From positions 124,001 through 188,000 of the forward strand of contig JAECUM010000829.1 of the NCBI GenBank assembly GCA_016617855.1: DNA of 64,000 bases, given 5' to 3'. Source of the stretch: Megalonaias nervosa. Its lineage: Eukaryota; Mollusca; Bivalvia; Unionida; Unionidae. Shown piece after piece: positions 10,921 through 20,971 of the stretch (the first letter of the stretch is position 1; every line of letters begins with the position of its first letter). The notes under the pieces are model-generated. The model was not told where the DNA came from, ran no database searches, and was given only the letters and a program-made list of their open reading frames with translations. A program made the position numbers and the translations under genes.

Positions 10921-11272
10921 ACAAGGCAGGTAAGCCATTTATACAGGGAAGATCAGGAAGGGAAATAGTGGCATAATTGGCAATGCTGGCATGTAACATT
11001 TTTATGTATTAGGCCATATAAAAATATTGAGTAATCGCATTTTCTTTTCTTACCATGGGGGGGGGGGGAATGTTTGCATAGGAGTTTGGATGGAGAGGGG
11101 GACAAATATAATTCCCTATGTGCCTTTTGACTTGTTTGTATTATACAGGGAAGTCCAGTCAAATCAATTCTTCAGGTCACTATATGAATAATAATGGCAG
11201 ATTAAACATGTCATTTATTAAACAAATACATCAACAGATTTGTGTAGACTGAGACTTGATGATGGTAAAGTT

Positions 11273-11366
11273 GGCTAGATAGTGGTTCCCTAACTTTTTT
11301 GGGCCACCACCCCTTGGTTATCCATAGCGTCCCCTACCGCCTACTTTGGGAACCACTGGTCTAGAT
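11273..11366. mobile_element. Tiny hAT-type MITE (78 bp)
   Basis: Terminal inverted repeats AGTGGTTCCCTAACTT (left, 11281) and, read inward from the right, CAGTGGTTCCCAAAGT. They are flanked by a near-perfect 8-bp direct repeat (ggctagat 11273-11280, gtctagat 11359-11366). An 8-bp duplication with a CAGTGGTTC-like terminus is typical of the hAT superfamily. At 78 bp it is non-autonomous. Confidence 0.75.
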
Positions 11367-11399
11367 GGACCTTTAGGCATGGTTGTTTTGATAGATTTT

Positions 11400-11640
11400 A
11401 TTTCATTATCATGCTCATGAATTGTTGGCTTAGTGACCATCTTTCAAATCTTGCTATGGCTATTTTTACGAAACAGATGACTGTAGCAGCAAGGGGTTTT
11501 TCACTGAAAGGCTTATGATGTCTTTTTGGCCCTAACTTACAGTGGTGCAGATCTGACACTGAATATGGCTGGCATGATGACCATCTTGAAATTTTTTTTT
11601 TTATAGGTAATTCCGATGAATGGATAATCACAGTTACAGC
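11400..11640 (+). repeat. Single unit of the ~150-bp repeat found at 16.7-18.6 kb
   Basis: Contains 'tttttcactgaaaggctta', 'tgatgtctttttggcccta' and 'tgaatatggctggcatgatg', in the same order as units at 16935-17390. The 83-codon minus-strand frame is a by-product. Confidence 0.6.
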
Positions 11641-11863
11641 AGTTTTCACTGACTTCCTACAATACCTAGATGGTCCTTGTCATGTGCCTCCTATGGTTAT
11701 ATTTCTAACACCGGAGAAGGTGGACGATTAAAATTTAAATAGCTCCGAGTCCCCAGTCAGCAATGTCGATGGTCTAGGTGTATATAAAACTCAAAGTGAA
11801 AGGTATAACAAGTTAATAAAATATATAAAATATATTCAACTATTTCAGTGACATATTTCTCAA

Positions 11864-12449
11864 TTGCAGTTTTTTTCGAACAAATACAATGACCCATTCA
11901 CAGTTGCCAATTACTATCATCATATGGAATTAAAGTCTTCAGTGAGAGTGTTTCTCTTTGGTGTTGATTCTGTTTCTCATCTGTCCACCTCTTGTTTCTC
12001 TTTTGGTACTTCTGTACCCTTGACTACATGTTCTCCTGGCACTTCCAGATTCACCCTTCCAACACTTACGGTATTCTCTTCCACGTGTTCCTTCCGGCAC
12101 TGTGCCTCCACCCAGCTGCTGATGTCACAATAGACCTCCCATGTACTCTTAACATGTCTTCCCTCTCTCTGGTCCTCGGGTGTTGACTATACACTCACCC
12201 AGAAAGCTTCCTCAAGAAGCCTTTGTTAGCAATCCAGACTTAGAATCTCACTACAATTCCTTCCTGCCTTTTAATGAGCGCACAATTTTGGCACTCAGAG
12301 TACAGTCTAATGTCTCCCAGCTTCTCTGTGATCCACCTCTAGCGATGTTTAAACATGTACTATGGAGAAATGGACTTAGTCCAAACAAATTGCTTATTGA
12401 GACTCTGCCTGAGATTTTAATCTCTTGGTTTCGATTGGATACAGTCTAG
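11864..12449 (+). other. Unassigned open region (89 + 89 codons)
   Basis: Two successive plus-strand frames (11864-12133 and 12180-12449) with somewhat higher GC than the surroundings. The second contains NPDLESHYNSF and ALRVQSNVSQLL and ends ISWFRLDTV. No motif, splice site or repeat that I recognise explains it. It may be a decayed transposon ORF or a chance frame. Confidence 0.2.
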
Positions 12450-13800
12450 TCTCTTTGAAAACTGCCCTGGGGTAATTTAACACTTACCCAGTACTCTCGG
12501 ATTCTGGTCCCGAAAAGCCCAAACTTGCTCCAAGCCGGTCGTGACATCACTGACTGAGTGCAAAACAAAGGTGTCTCTACCTGGTCGTAGAATTCCCTTT
12601 GAATTTAACAGTGAACAGGAGGTTGCATAATGGTTAAACAATAGACAGGTAGTTTCTTAGTGTCCAAAATCAGTCTAAAGTCATAATTTTACGTAATACA
12701 TATTGACATTATTCCAGGTACTCTTCCTATGAATTAACTGTTAGAAAATATGTGTATACATGAAGCATGAAGTTTCAATGAATTTTCCCCACAACGTGAC
12801 AGTCCGAAATAAATTTAGTGCTGATCTGACAGCCATTATGTAAACATGTCAATTCAAATATAAGAAAATAGTACTGTTATTGATTTCATATGTTGGAGTT
12901 TGTCAAGAACAATATAGATGGCTTCAATACTCATTAGTTAAAAAGAAGAAATGCAGTTTCTTGGGATTCTAAGAAATTTTTTTGGGTCAGAAGAGTGTCT
13001 ATCTGTTCAAGAGACTTTTGCTTCTTTCTAGCCAGATAAAAGATGAGTTCTGAAGCAATTGTTATTTTATTTATTGTTAAGGCTTTGAATGAAATTTTGA
13101 GCATTCTGCATCTTCATTTAGCTCTCCTGGGCATAAGGACAAAATTGCTCTTGGTATATACCTGCCGTCTGGGATTATATCATCAAGATCTCTTACTAGT
13201 TCAATAACGAGCCAGATCTACTCGTATTAAAGAGGTGATCTTGCATGTGATTAACTGAGTTTGTTATCATTCTAGAGACAATATTTCTGATCTATATTTG
13301 ATCAGTTTGGAATTTGGGCTTATTTAATATGATGAAGATTGGGCAAGATTCATGTCTGTTGATAATATGCTTCTGATTGGCTTACCATAACTTGCTATTT
13401 TGGGAAGCCATATTTCTGATCAGAGCTTGATCAAGTATGAAATATGGTCGGTTGTCAGAGTGGAGTGTCCTTGTCTTTGGATGTAATTCACTGCCATGGA
13501 GGGTGATATTGGGAACTACTTTTGTTGACAGGGCACAATATGACATCCATTCGAACCTCCTTAGCTATTTCTGCAAGACAAGAATGAAATGTTTCAGATG
13601 TATGTAGGTACAGTATTTACAGAAGAGATCACATTTTCTTACCTTGAAATTTCTTTGCATATAAGAAACAACAATCTGTTCAGAACACCTTGGAAAGTTA
13701 TGTGATTGGATTGACCAAAACGTTGTAAATAAGGCTTGCAAAAGATAGAAATTATTAGACTCATTTCATGAATATCATTTGAAATGATCACTTGCATTGA
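12450..13800. other. No gene seen; weak internal repeat
   Basis: Mostly AT-rich. 'atatttctgatctatatttg' (about 13273) and 'atatttctgatcagagcttg' (about 13411) form a diverged pair about 138 bp apart. No coding or mobile-element boundary found. Confidence 0.4.
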
Positions 13801-13839
13801 GTCCTATTTACACAGACAAATCGAATAAAAATAATAGTC

Positions 13840-14480
13840 ATGTTTTCAAATTATGCCAAACAATTCAGCTTGAAGGAGAAAGGAGACAAATGTGTAACTG
13901 TCCCTTTACCTTATATTGGTGGATCTCCGAAAGATTACAAAAGAGTCTTCAGAAAGCATGGAGCTAATGTGATCCACAAACCCTATAACACCATCCGCTT
14001 AATCTTGGTACATCCAAAAAACCAAACTCCTTTGACTAAGAAGTGCTCAGTCATCTTCAGACTTCAGTGTGATAATTGTGGAAAAGACTACATTATGGAA
14101 ACTGCTAGAAGTCTTGAAACAATAGTTAAACAACACTTATACACCAACAGAGAATCCCTGACAGCAGTTTGTAAACATTGCAAATAATTAAAGCTTACTA
14201 TTTCTTGGGATAACATCAGAGTCGCAGTAGAGATTACAATACCCTGAGGAGGAAAATAAGAGGAGCTATTGAAAATTATGGACTGGGAGCCTGTGTTGAA
14301 CCACGATTCCAGATTTGAACTTCAGCCGTTGTACAGAAGGGTTTTGTCATGTGGTCAGTATTTAGTTGATCACATGACTCCAGTCCAGAAGACATTCCTC
14401 TGATGAAGGCCTTGTAAGTTGAAAGCTAAGGAGTCATAACCTATTTTGCTACTGAAAGATCTGTTCTCAGTTTCATTAGT
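13840..14480 (+). pseudogene. Penelope-like retroelement relic, GIY-YIG endonuclease end
   Basis: Penelope-like elements encode a reverse transcriptase followed by a GIY-YIG endonuclease that nicks target DNA. The 115-codon frame 13840-14184 matches the C-terminal region. The linker reads LPYIGGSPKDYKRVFRKHG (residues about 23-41) and continues with a KPYNT and LVHPK pair. The endonuclease core (residues about 68-100) contains FRLQCDNCGKDYIMETARSL. Decay is clear: the GIY position reads SVI, the glycine of YIG is Met, and the catalytic Arg expected after ...LET is Ile (TIVKQH). After a stop, the downstream part (14185-14480) still shows the typical DSSPED tail with further stops. No RT core was found upstream, so the copy is 5'-truncated, as is usual for such elements. 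Confidence 0.75.
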
Positions 14481-14817
14481 TGCAAATGGCTGTGGCAGGT
14501 AACAAGTCCAGAGTGGTTAGCATATTGCATCTTCCATGAGCACAATCCAGGTTCAAGTTTCAGATGTTCTATGCACATTTAAAAAAAATAGTACTCGATC
14601 ATTATCAAAACACCTACTTAAACAGAGCAACATACTCAAACACACCCTGAATCAGTGTTGGTCATTGAAACATATGACACATTCAAATAGGTATCAATTA
14701 TGTCTTGGCGATTATGACTCGGTGTGGTAGCATAAGTTTGCATCTTGAGCATTTTGCAGTGTTTGCAAAATGCCCCAATGAATTTGAAACAAAGACCCAG
14801 GGAGTGCAAGACCCAGT

Positions 14818-14841
14818 TTATTATTATTATTATTATTATTA
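14818..14841 (+). repeat. (TTA)n microsatellite
   Basis: About eight TTA units. Confidence 0.95.
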
Positions 14842-14873
14842 ATTCTTGTCTAGAGCAATGCCCTCGCCATAAC

Positions 14874-15101
14874 ACTGTTCAAGGGAGCCCTGAAAGGTGC
14901 ATGTTATAACACTGCACAAGGAAGCCCTGAAATGGTACTATCTTATAACACTGTTCAAGGTAGCCATGAAAAGGTACCATGTTATAACATTGTTCAAGGG
15001 AGCCCTGAAAGGGTATAATATTATAACACTGTTCAAGGAAGCTCTGAAAAGGCACCATGTTATAACACTGTTCAACAGAGCTCAGAAAGGGTACCATGTT
15101 A
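14874..15101 (+). repeat. Second 39-bp tandem array, six units, unrelated sequence
   Basis: Unit actgttcaagggagccctga followed by aaaggtaccatgttataac. Units are 37-39 bp and diverged by roughly 10-20 percent. The period equals that of the 10-kb array but the sequence does not align with it. Both strands stay open because of the period; not coding. Confidence 0.9.
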
Positions 15102-15169
15102 AATGTGAGGTCAGTTTGTACTGGGGTACATTATAGACAGTATTACTGTTACACAATGTAATTAGTGTC

Positions 15170-16215
15170 ATTGCCATGTCCATCTTACAAGAGGGACTAT
15201 GTTTTGCTAAGGTGTCTTTTATTGAAGGAAAATCTTACAAGGCAGTCTCACTTGTCTCATGGTTGACCTGTATGGTTCCCCTATACAGTATTTGTGTCTC
15301 AAAACAAGTTACAAGGCTGCATCACTAATACTGTAGATGACTTGCGTGGTTCCCCAGTACAGTATTAGAATGAGGGAGTACATTACAAGGCAGCCTCATT
15401 TACATTATGCTTGACTTTTTTGGTTTTCATGAACACCATTACTTTGAGAGAGCACTTTATAAAGCAATCTGACTTGTTCCTCCAGAACAGCAGTACTGTG
15501 AGGGGTCACTTTATAAGGCAATCTGACTTGTTCCTCCAGAACAGCAGTACTGTGAGGGATCACTTTATAAGGCAGTCTGACTTGTTCCTCCAGAACAACA
15601 GTACTGTGAGGGATCACTTTATAAGGCAGTCTGACTTGTTCCTCCAGAACAGCAGTACTGTGAGGGATCACTTTATAAGGCAGTCTGACTTGTTCCTCCA
15701 GAACAGCAGTACTGTGAGGGATCACTTTATAAGGCAGTCTGACTTGTTCCTCCAGAACAGCAGTACTGTGAGGGATCACTTTATAAGGCAGTCTGACTTG
15801 TTCCTCCAGAACAGCAGTACTGTGAGGGATCACTTTATTAGGCAGTCTGACTTGTTCCTCCAGAACAGCAGTACTGTGAGGGATCACTTTATAAGGCAGT
15901 CTCACTTATTTGTCCTGAACAGCGTTATTGTAAGGGAGCACTTTATAAGACAGCCTAACTTATTTCATTTGAGCAACAATACTGAGGGAGCACTTTATAT
16001 AGCAGTCTCACTTACACCATGTTTGACTTTTGGTATTCTCCTGAACATTGTTAGAGTAGGGGAACCCTTTTTAAGGCAGCCTTACTTGACATTTTGGTTG
16101 TTTTCTTCTAGTTCTCCTGAACAGTGTTGGTGTGAGGTAGTGCTTTATAAGGCAGCCTCACTTGCACAATAAATGACTTTTGTTTCCTCCAAACATCATT
16201 TCAGTGAGACCAGTT
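15170..16215 (+). repeat. 54-bp tandem array (nine regular units) with decayed flanks
   Basis: Nine regular 54-bp units run from 15453 to 15938 (cactttataaggcagtctga, then cttgttcctccagaacagca, then gtactgtgagggat). Both sides (15170-15452 and 15939-16215) carry longer, diverged units keeping 'aaggcagcctca' and 'gagggagcacttta'. The central units are almost identical, which indicates recent local expansion. Open frames of 253 codons (+) and 166 codons (-) cover the same units on both strands, as expected for any in-phase array. Related words recur in the array at 38.5 kb. Confidence 0.93.
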
Positions 16216-16719
16216 TATAATTATTAGATTTGCTTCACTACCAAAATAGATGGCGAGGGAGACTCTGTTTTAGATTCTGCAATATCAGTCAGACAAATTC
16301 AAGACCTTCAATTATACCCCCTGCTTATTTATGTGTGTAATTGCATTACGCACTTTGATGAATTTTATATCACAATACAAAGATAAATATCCATGAAATA
16401 CCAAGATAAATATCAATTTTCATTAAATGTTGGACAGTAGACTTGGATATTTTATGTATTGCTAAACATCAGTATTTCTGTGTTAAGCATATTGTCATGT
16501 ACTTGTCTTTATATAAGTTGAACTGTAAGTGCTATGCTTCAGGATTTCAGTGCAAGGATATTGTCACGTACATATCTTTGTATGTTATCAGTTAAAGTGT
16601 GTAAACACAGGTGGACATGTGTGCTTGTATATGCAGTGGGTAAATGTGAATATCACATTTATATACATGCATTATTTTATAACTGTTGTATATATTTGAG
16701 GACATCAAGGTAGATTAGT
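16216..16719. other. No feature seen
   Basis: AT-rich. 'atattgtcatgtacttgtct' and 'atattgtcacgtacatatct' (about 16490 and 16559) form a short diverged direct repeat. Confidence 0.45.
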
Positions 16720-16953
16720 TTTTAGCTCAACTGGTCATAGACCAGAAGAGCTTCTTGGATTGTCTTTCGTCTGTGGTCCATCTGTCCATTAGTTATTGCT
16801 ACTGCTACTAAACTACTTAGATGATTGCCAAGAAACTTGACACACCCATTCAGCATATGGTTTAGTTGGTCCTAGATGAAAATGGTGCTGCTTGGAGAAC
16901 CACTTTAACTGCCACAGTGGCCAGCATTGGGTTTTCACTGAAAGACTTTTCTT

Positions 16954-17317
16954 ATGACCTCACTGCTCTGGTTGCCTAGTGGTTAGAGCGTCCACCTTGG
17001 ATGTGGGAGGTCATGGGTTTGAACCCTGGCCAAGTCATACCAAAGACTTCTAAAAATGGTCCTGACAGCTGCCTTGCTTGGCACTCAGGTTAGTGTTAGG
17101 ATTGGTTGGCCTAGTGTCAGGATAATGTGACTGGGTGGGACATTATGCTACATGTCTGCGGCATGATGGTCCAGTGCTAGACATCACTATAAACTGCCAC
17201 ACTGCAGACATGGTAGCGATATGACTGAAAACTTGTTAAAGCTGCGTTAAAACCCCAAATCACACACACATGCATGCATGTACGCATGCACGCACATACG
17301 CACACACACATGACCTC
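16954..17317 (+). mobile_element. SINE family B, full length, 8-bp TSD
   Basis: The head 'ggttgcctagtggttagagc' (box A TTGCCTAGTGG) and box B GGTTTGAACCC precede the body 'ccaagtcataccaaagactt' and the 3' end 'ctgaaaacttgttaaagctg'. A (CA)- and ATGC-rich tail reaches 17309. The flanking direct repeat is atgacctc (16954-16961 and 17310-17317). It interrupts one unit of the surrounding array. Confidence 0.88.
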
Positions 17318-17621
17318 TGATTGGTCCTAAATGAAAATGATGCTGATCTGACATACAATATGGCTGCCACAGCAGACATCTTGAAATCTTATGGCCTCAC
17401 CAGAGCAAAGATGTGGTGTTTTCACCAAAATACATCTTGTGATGTCTAGTTGGTTCAATTTGAAAATGGTGCAATGTGAGGTCCAGTATGGCTGCAACAG
17501 TTGCCATCTTGTTACTGCTACTCTTGAATCATGATGGTTGTAGCAACATGAGCTTTTCACTAAAAGACTTTTTATGATGTCTGCTGGGTTCTAAATCACT
17601 ACTCCAGAACAGAAAGTCATT

Positions 17622-17965
17622 TTGAACTGGGTGTGTATGTGTTTGAAATTTTTAATGTAGCTTTAAAAATTTTTCAGTCATATCGCTACGATGTCTGCAG
17701 TGTGGCAGTTAATAGTGATGTCTCGCACTGGGGCATCATGCCGCAGATATGTAGCATGATGTTCCACCCTGTCACATTATCCATACACCAGGCCGACCAG
17801 TCCTAACACTAACCTCTTAATGCTAAGCGCCATGCAAGGCAGCTGTTAGTACCATTTTAAATAGTCTTTGGTATGACTTGGCTGGGGTTCAAACGCATGA
17901 CTTCCCACATCTGAGGCAGATGCTCTAACCACTGGGCCACTGGAGCAGACTCACATTGAACTGGG
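17622..17965 (-). mobile_element. SINE family B, full length, reverse, 10-bp TSD
   Basis: A reversed copy running from the 3' end ('aatttttcagtcatatcgct') to the head ('aaccactgggccactggagc'), with direct repeat ttgaactggg at 17622-17631 and 17956-17965. It sits in the same array as the forward copy but in another unit. Confidence 0.9.
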
Positions 17966-18775
17966 GTCTTGTTGGTTCTAAATGAAAATGGTGGCAGTCG
18001 GAGGTCCAATATGGCTGCCATTATGACCGGCTTGGCAGTCTTGTTATCTCCACTGTACTTAATGAATGGTCATGTGAGCATGGGGTTGTCACTAAAAGAT
18101 TTCTTATGTTGCGTTGATCCTAAATTAAAATGGTATTGGTCTGCTGTCCAATATGTGACCATCTTCTAAATCATGTTTTTGCTACTGCTTATAAAGGGAA
18201 TGTCATTTTGACATTGGATTTTCATCAGAAGAGTTCTTAATGGAGTAAGATCGGTCCTTACATAAAATGACGATACCTTCAATATATCTTGAAAATATTG
18301 TTAACCCAACTCCTTTCAAATGGATGATTATATCCACATGGATTTTTCACAGATAGACTTCTCATGATATCTATTTGGTCCTTAATGAAAATGGTGCCAG
18401 TCACACATCCGGTCTTGCTGCTATGGTGACTCTCTTTAAATTATTCTTGTCAGTACACCCACCCCACCCAAATGGATGATCATTATGACATGGGGGTTTT
18501 GAACAAAAGTCATCTAATGATATCTACTTTATCCTATATGAAAATGGTGCAAAGCTGATATCCAGTAGGTGCACCATAGTCGTTATTTTGAAAATCTTCT
18601 TATCACTGTTGAAGTTCAGCTCCCAGCAATTAAAAGGAAGAAATGGCCTTATCATGAATTCCTGGAAAATCTTTCATAGCTAAATGAGTTACCCTCTTAA
18701 AATAATTATTTATGGGCCAGTAGCTGTAAGTTTAGGTCACAGTTTTCAATATTAGTAATATGTAACCAGTTGCTT

Positions 18776-19055
18776 TTGTGTAGCTGCTGTTGTTGTTGTT
18801 GTTGTTGTGGGGCTTAACGCCATTTTTCAGCACACGATAGGCTATACATGGCGGCCAGTATTAATGGTGGAGGAAGAAACCGGGAAATCCCCGGAAAGAA
18901 CCACCGACCCACGAGAAGTTACTGGCAAGCTTTCTCACATATCCACATTCGCCGAATCCTAGACTCGAACCCACGCAGACAGAGGTGAGATGGCAGTGAT
19001 CCGTAATGGAGAGTGCTTTAGACCACTTGGCCACTCGGGGTCCCTTGTGTAGCTG
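18776..19055 (-). mobile_element. SINE family A, (GTT)7 tail, 11-bp TSD
   Basis: Starts with a GTT run, the complement of the (CAA)n tail. It then has 'ggcttaacgccatttttcag' and ends with the reversed head 'ccacttggccactcggggtc'. Direct repeat ttgtgtagctg lies at 18776-18786 and 19045-19055. The control boxes are recognisable on the minus strand. Confidence 0.93.
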
Positions 19056-19117
19056 TTATTTTGGATTTAAAATATTTTGGCTGTATGATGAGAATTCATT
19101 CTCCCGTATGGAAACTG

Positions 19118-19767
19118 TAAGGTCTCACTGGACAGTTTATCTGGTGAATTTTCATCCGACAATGACCTATTGCAGAAAAATGAGAATACACTGAAGATAC
19201 AAATAAAAACAAACTACTGATTTTTGTAGAAAGCATGCATGTGAGATTTTGACTGCAGCAATCAGGTTAATTCCTTACACAACTGGTGGCTTTTATACTG
19301 AACCAACACTGCCACCAACCCCTCTTTTTTACATTCATTTTTGACAGCAAAGAGCTATTTTGAATATTTTCCTGTGACGAGGCAGCTAAAAGGATCAGTA
19401 TGTGCCTTATGCATGAATAAAGTTCGCTAGTACTAGAACAAATTAGCATACTTTTCATCACCCCTCAACCATCTCGATTTTTAGATATTTACCTCTGTAG
19501 CAGACATACGTAAACACTTAAGCCAAGTCGGCTATTCATTTGCAGCTCTAGTTACGCATTTGATCTCCAATGCTAGTCTAACTGTGACAGGCAGTCACCA
19601 AACAAGCCAACCCATTTTCAAGCCTAATTCAAAGTAAATCTAAACCACATTACAGATTTAGCTTCTGTGTGAATTTATAAATGCTAGGCTTATGATAATT
19701 AAGTTCATGCCTTTTACCTTAAAAATTAGGGAGGTGTCAAAATACGAAACTATCCAGTGAGACCTAA
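19118..19767. mobile_element. TAA-flanked DNA transposon relic (PIF/Harbinger-like)
   Basis: Inverted ends GGTCTCACTGGACAGTTT (19121) and, inward from the right (19764), GGTCTCACTGGATAGTTT match at 17 of 18 positions. TAA lies directly outside both ends (19118-19120 and 19765-19767). A 3-bp TWA duplication with termini beginning GG suggests PIF/Harbinger. The 644-bp interior has no transposase-like frame, so it is non-autonomous. Confidence 0.75.
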
Positions 19768-20821
19768 AGTTCTAGAATTCCAGATTACCCATAGTTCAAC
19801 TTGCAGCTGCCAAGTTGCTCATGCACATTCACTATCATTCTTTTTCTAGTTGCAGACATTACTGCTGCTTTAATTTATGTCCAAGGCCAAACAAAAAAAT
19901 GTGTGTGTTTCTGGTTGGCAGACCATCCTTGTTTCTCATTGCCGAACTAGTACTTTTTTCCCCCCATGGTTGCAAAAAAGAGCACCAAACAAATCAGATT
20001 AAATATATATAATGTTAAAACAAAGACCTGCTTACCCTGATTTTGAAACCAGTGCAGTGGAAAAACATATTTTTTCCTTGGTCTAAGAGAAATTGCCTTT
20101 GCTTCGTATGTTGACGTTGTTATTTGAGCTTTTTTCCTTATATGCAAAGCTTTCATTCTGTGGAATTACTCTTGATCAGGCATATTTTTTATTTATCTTT
20201 GGTAGATTAATTTCCTTAATCTTCAGTACTCGGCTTAGCTCTGCTTACCTTACTTCATTAAAATATCATTGATTGTTTTAAGTCTTGGAGTCAACACCGA
20301 GCAAAAGTGAGTTCATTGATACAGAACAGGTCATGGATACAGTACAGGTCGAGGTGGCACCTCCTCCCCTCATGTCCCATGACTATCCCTATTTGTTTTA
20401 TCAAGGCAGCAGAGGAGGAAAAGATCTGGTCTTTTGACAAAACAGTTAATGAAGTTTAATCTTAGCCCAGTGATCTGTGCCTCAAGCCTTCAGGATCTGA
20501 CATCACTAAAATTCTTTCCAATGTTATTATTTTACCTAAGAAAGAGTCTTATTGCTTTGGGAGTGATACATGAAGGACAGTGTTACAAAAAAAAGAAAAG
20601 ATTTCACCCTTACACTTCATTTCTGGACAGTTTCTGAACTCTTAATTTTAAAAACAAATTGACATTCTTGTTTGTCATTACCTTGAAAAGTACCATGTAT
20701 GTATATGTCATTTCATGTGTTCAAAGCATACTGTAGAAAATACAATAATAAAGACTGACCTTAAGTTGATAGGGTATTCGGTGCTGTTTGTGGTATAGGG
20801 TATTCTGTCCTGTTTATCTTT
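19768..20821. other. No feature seen
   Basis: AT-rich unique-looking sequence. Frames of 65-69 codons show no motif or splice context. Confidence 0.45.
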
Positions 20822-20971
20822 GTGGTGGTAGCTAAGTTGGTACAGCGTTGTATACTTGTAATCCAAAGGTCTTGGGTTCAATACCCACCAAGGCCAGACA
20901 TAGTTGATTACCTTGGTGTTTCCTTAGGAAAGGCATGCAACTTACATTTTCTTGGCATGATATAGCAATAG

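Larger units (their letters stand above)
16720..18620 (+). repeat. Diverged ~135-170-bp tandem repeat, about eight units
   Basis: Opens with 'ttttagctcaactggtcata', a form I associate with dispersed mollusc repeats. It then repeats a unit with landmarks 'ttttcactaaaagacttct', 'tgatgtctagttggtcct', 'aaatgaaaatggtgc' and 'ccaatatggctgccat'. Units are visible near 16935, 17415, 17548, 18085, 18220, 18340 and 18495. Two family B SINEs are inserted in it, in opposite orientations. Confidence 0.8.

Noticed and set aside
14507..14570. tRNA/SINE-like stretch 'agtggttagcatattgcatc' with GGTTCAAGTTT
   Set aside because: Boxes are weak and no body or TSD follows; may be a very old SINE head but not supportable.
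15405..16172. 253-codon (+) and 166-codon (-) frames
   Set aside because: Both lie over the same 54-bp tandem units on opposite strands; neither has a start context, splice site or domain.
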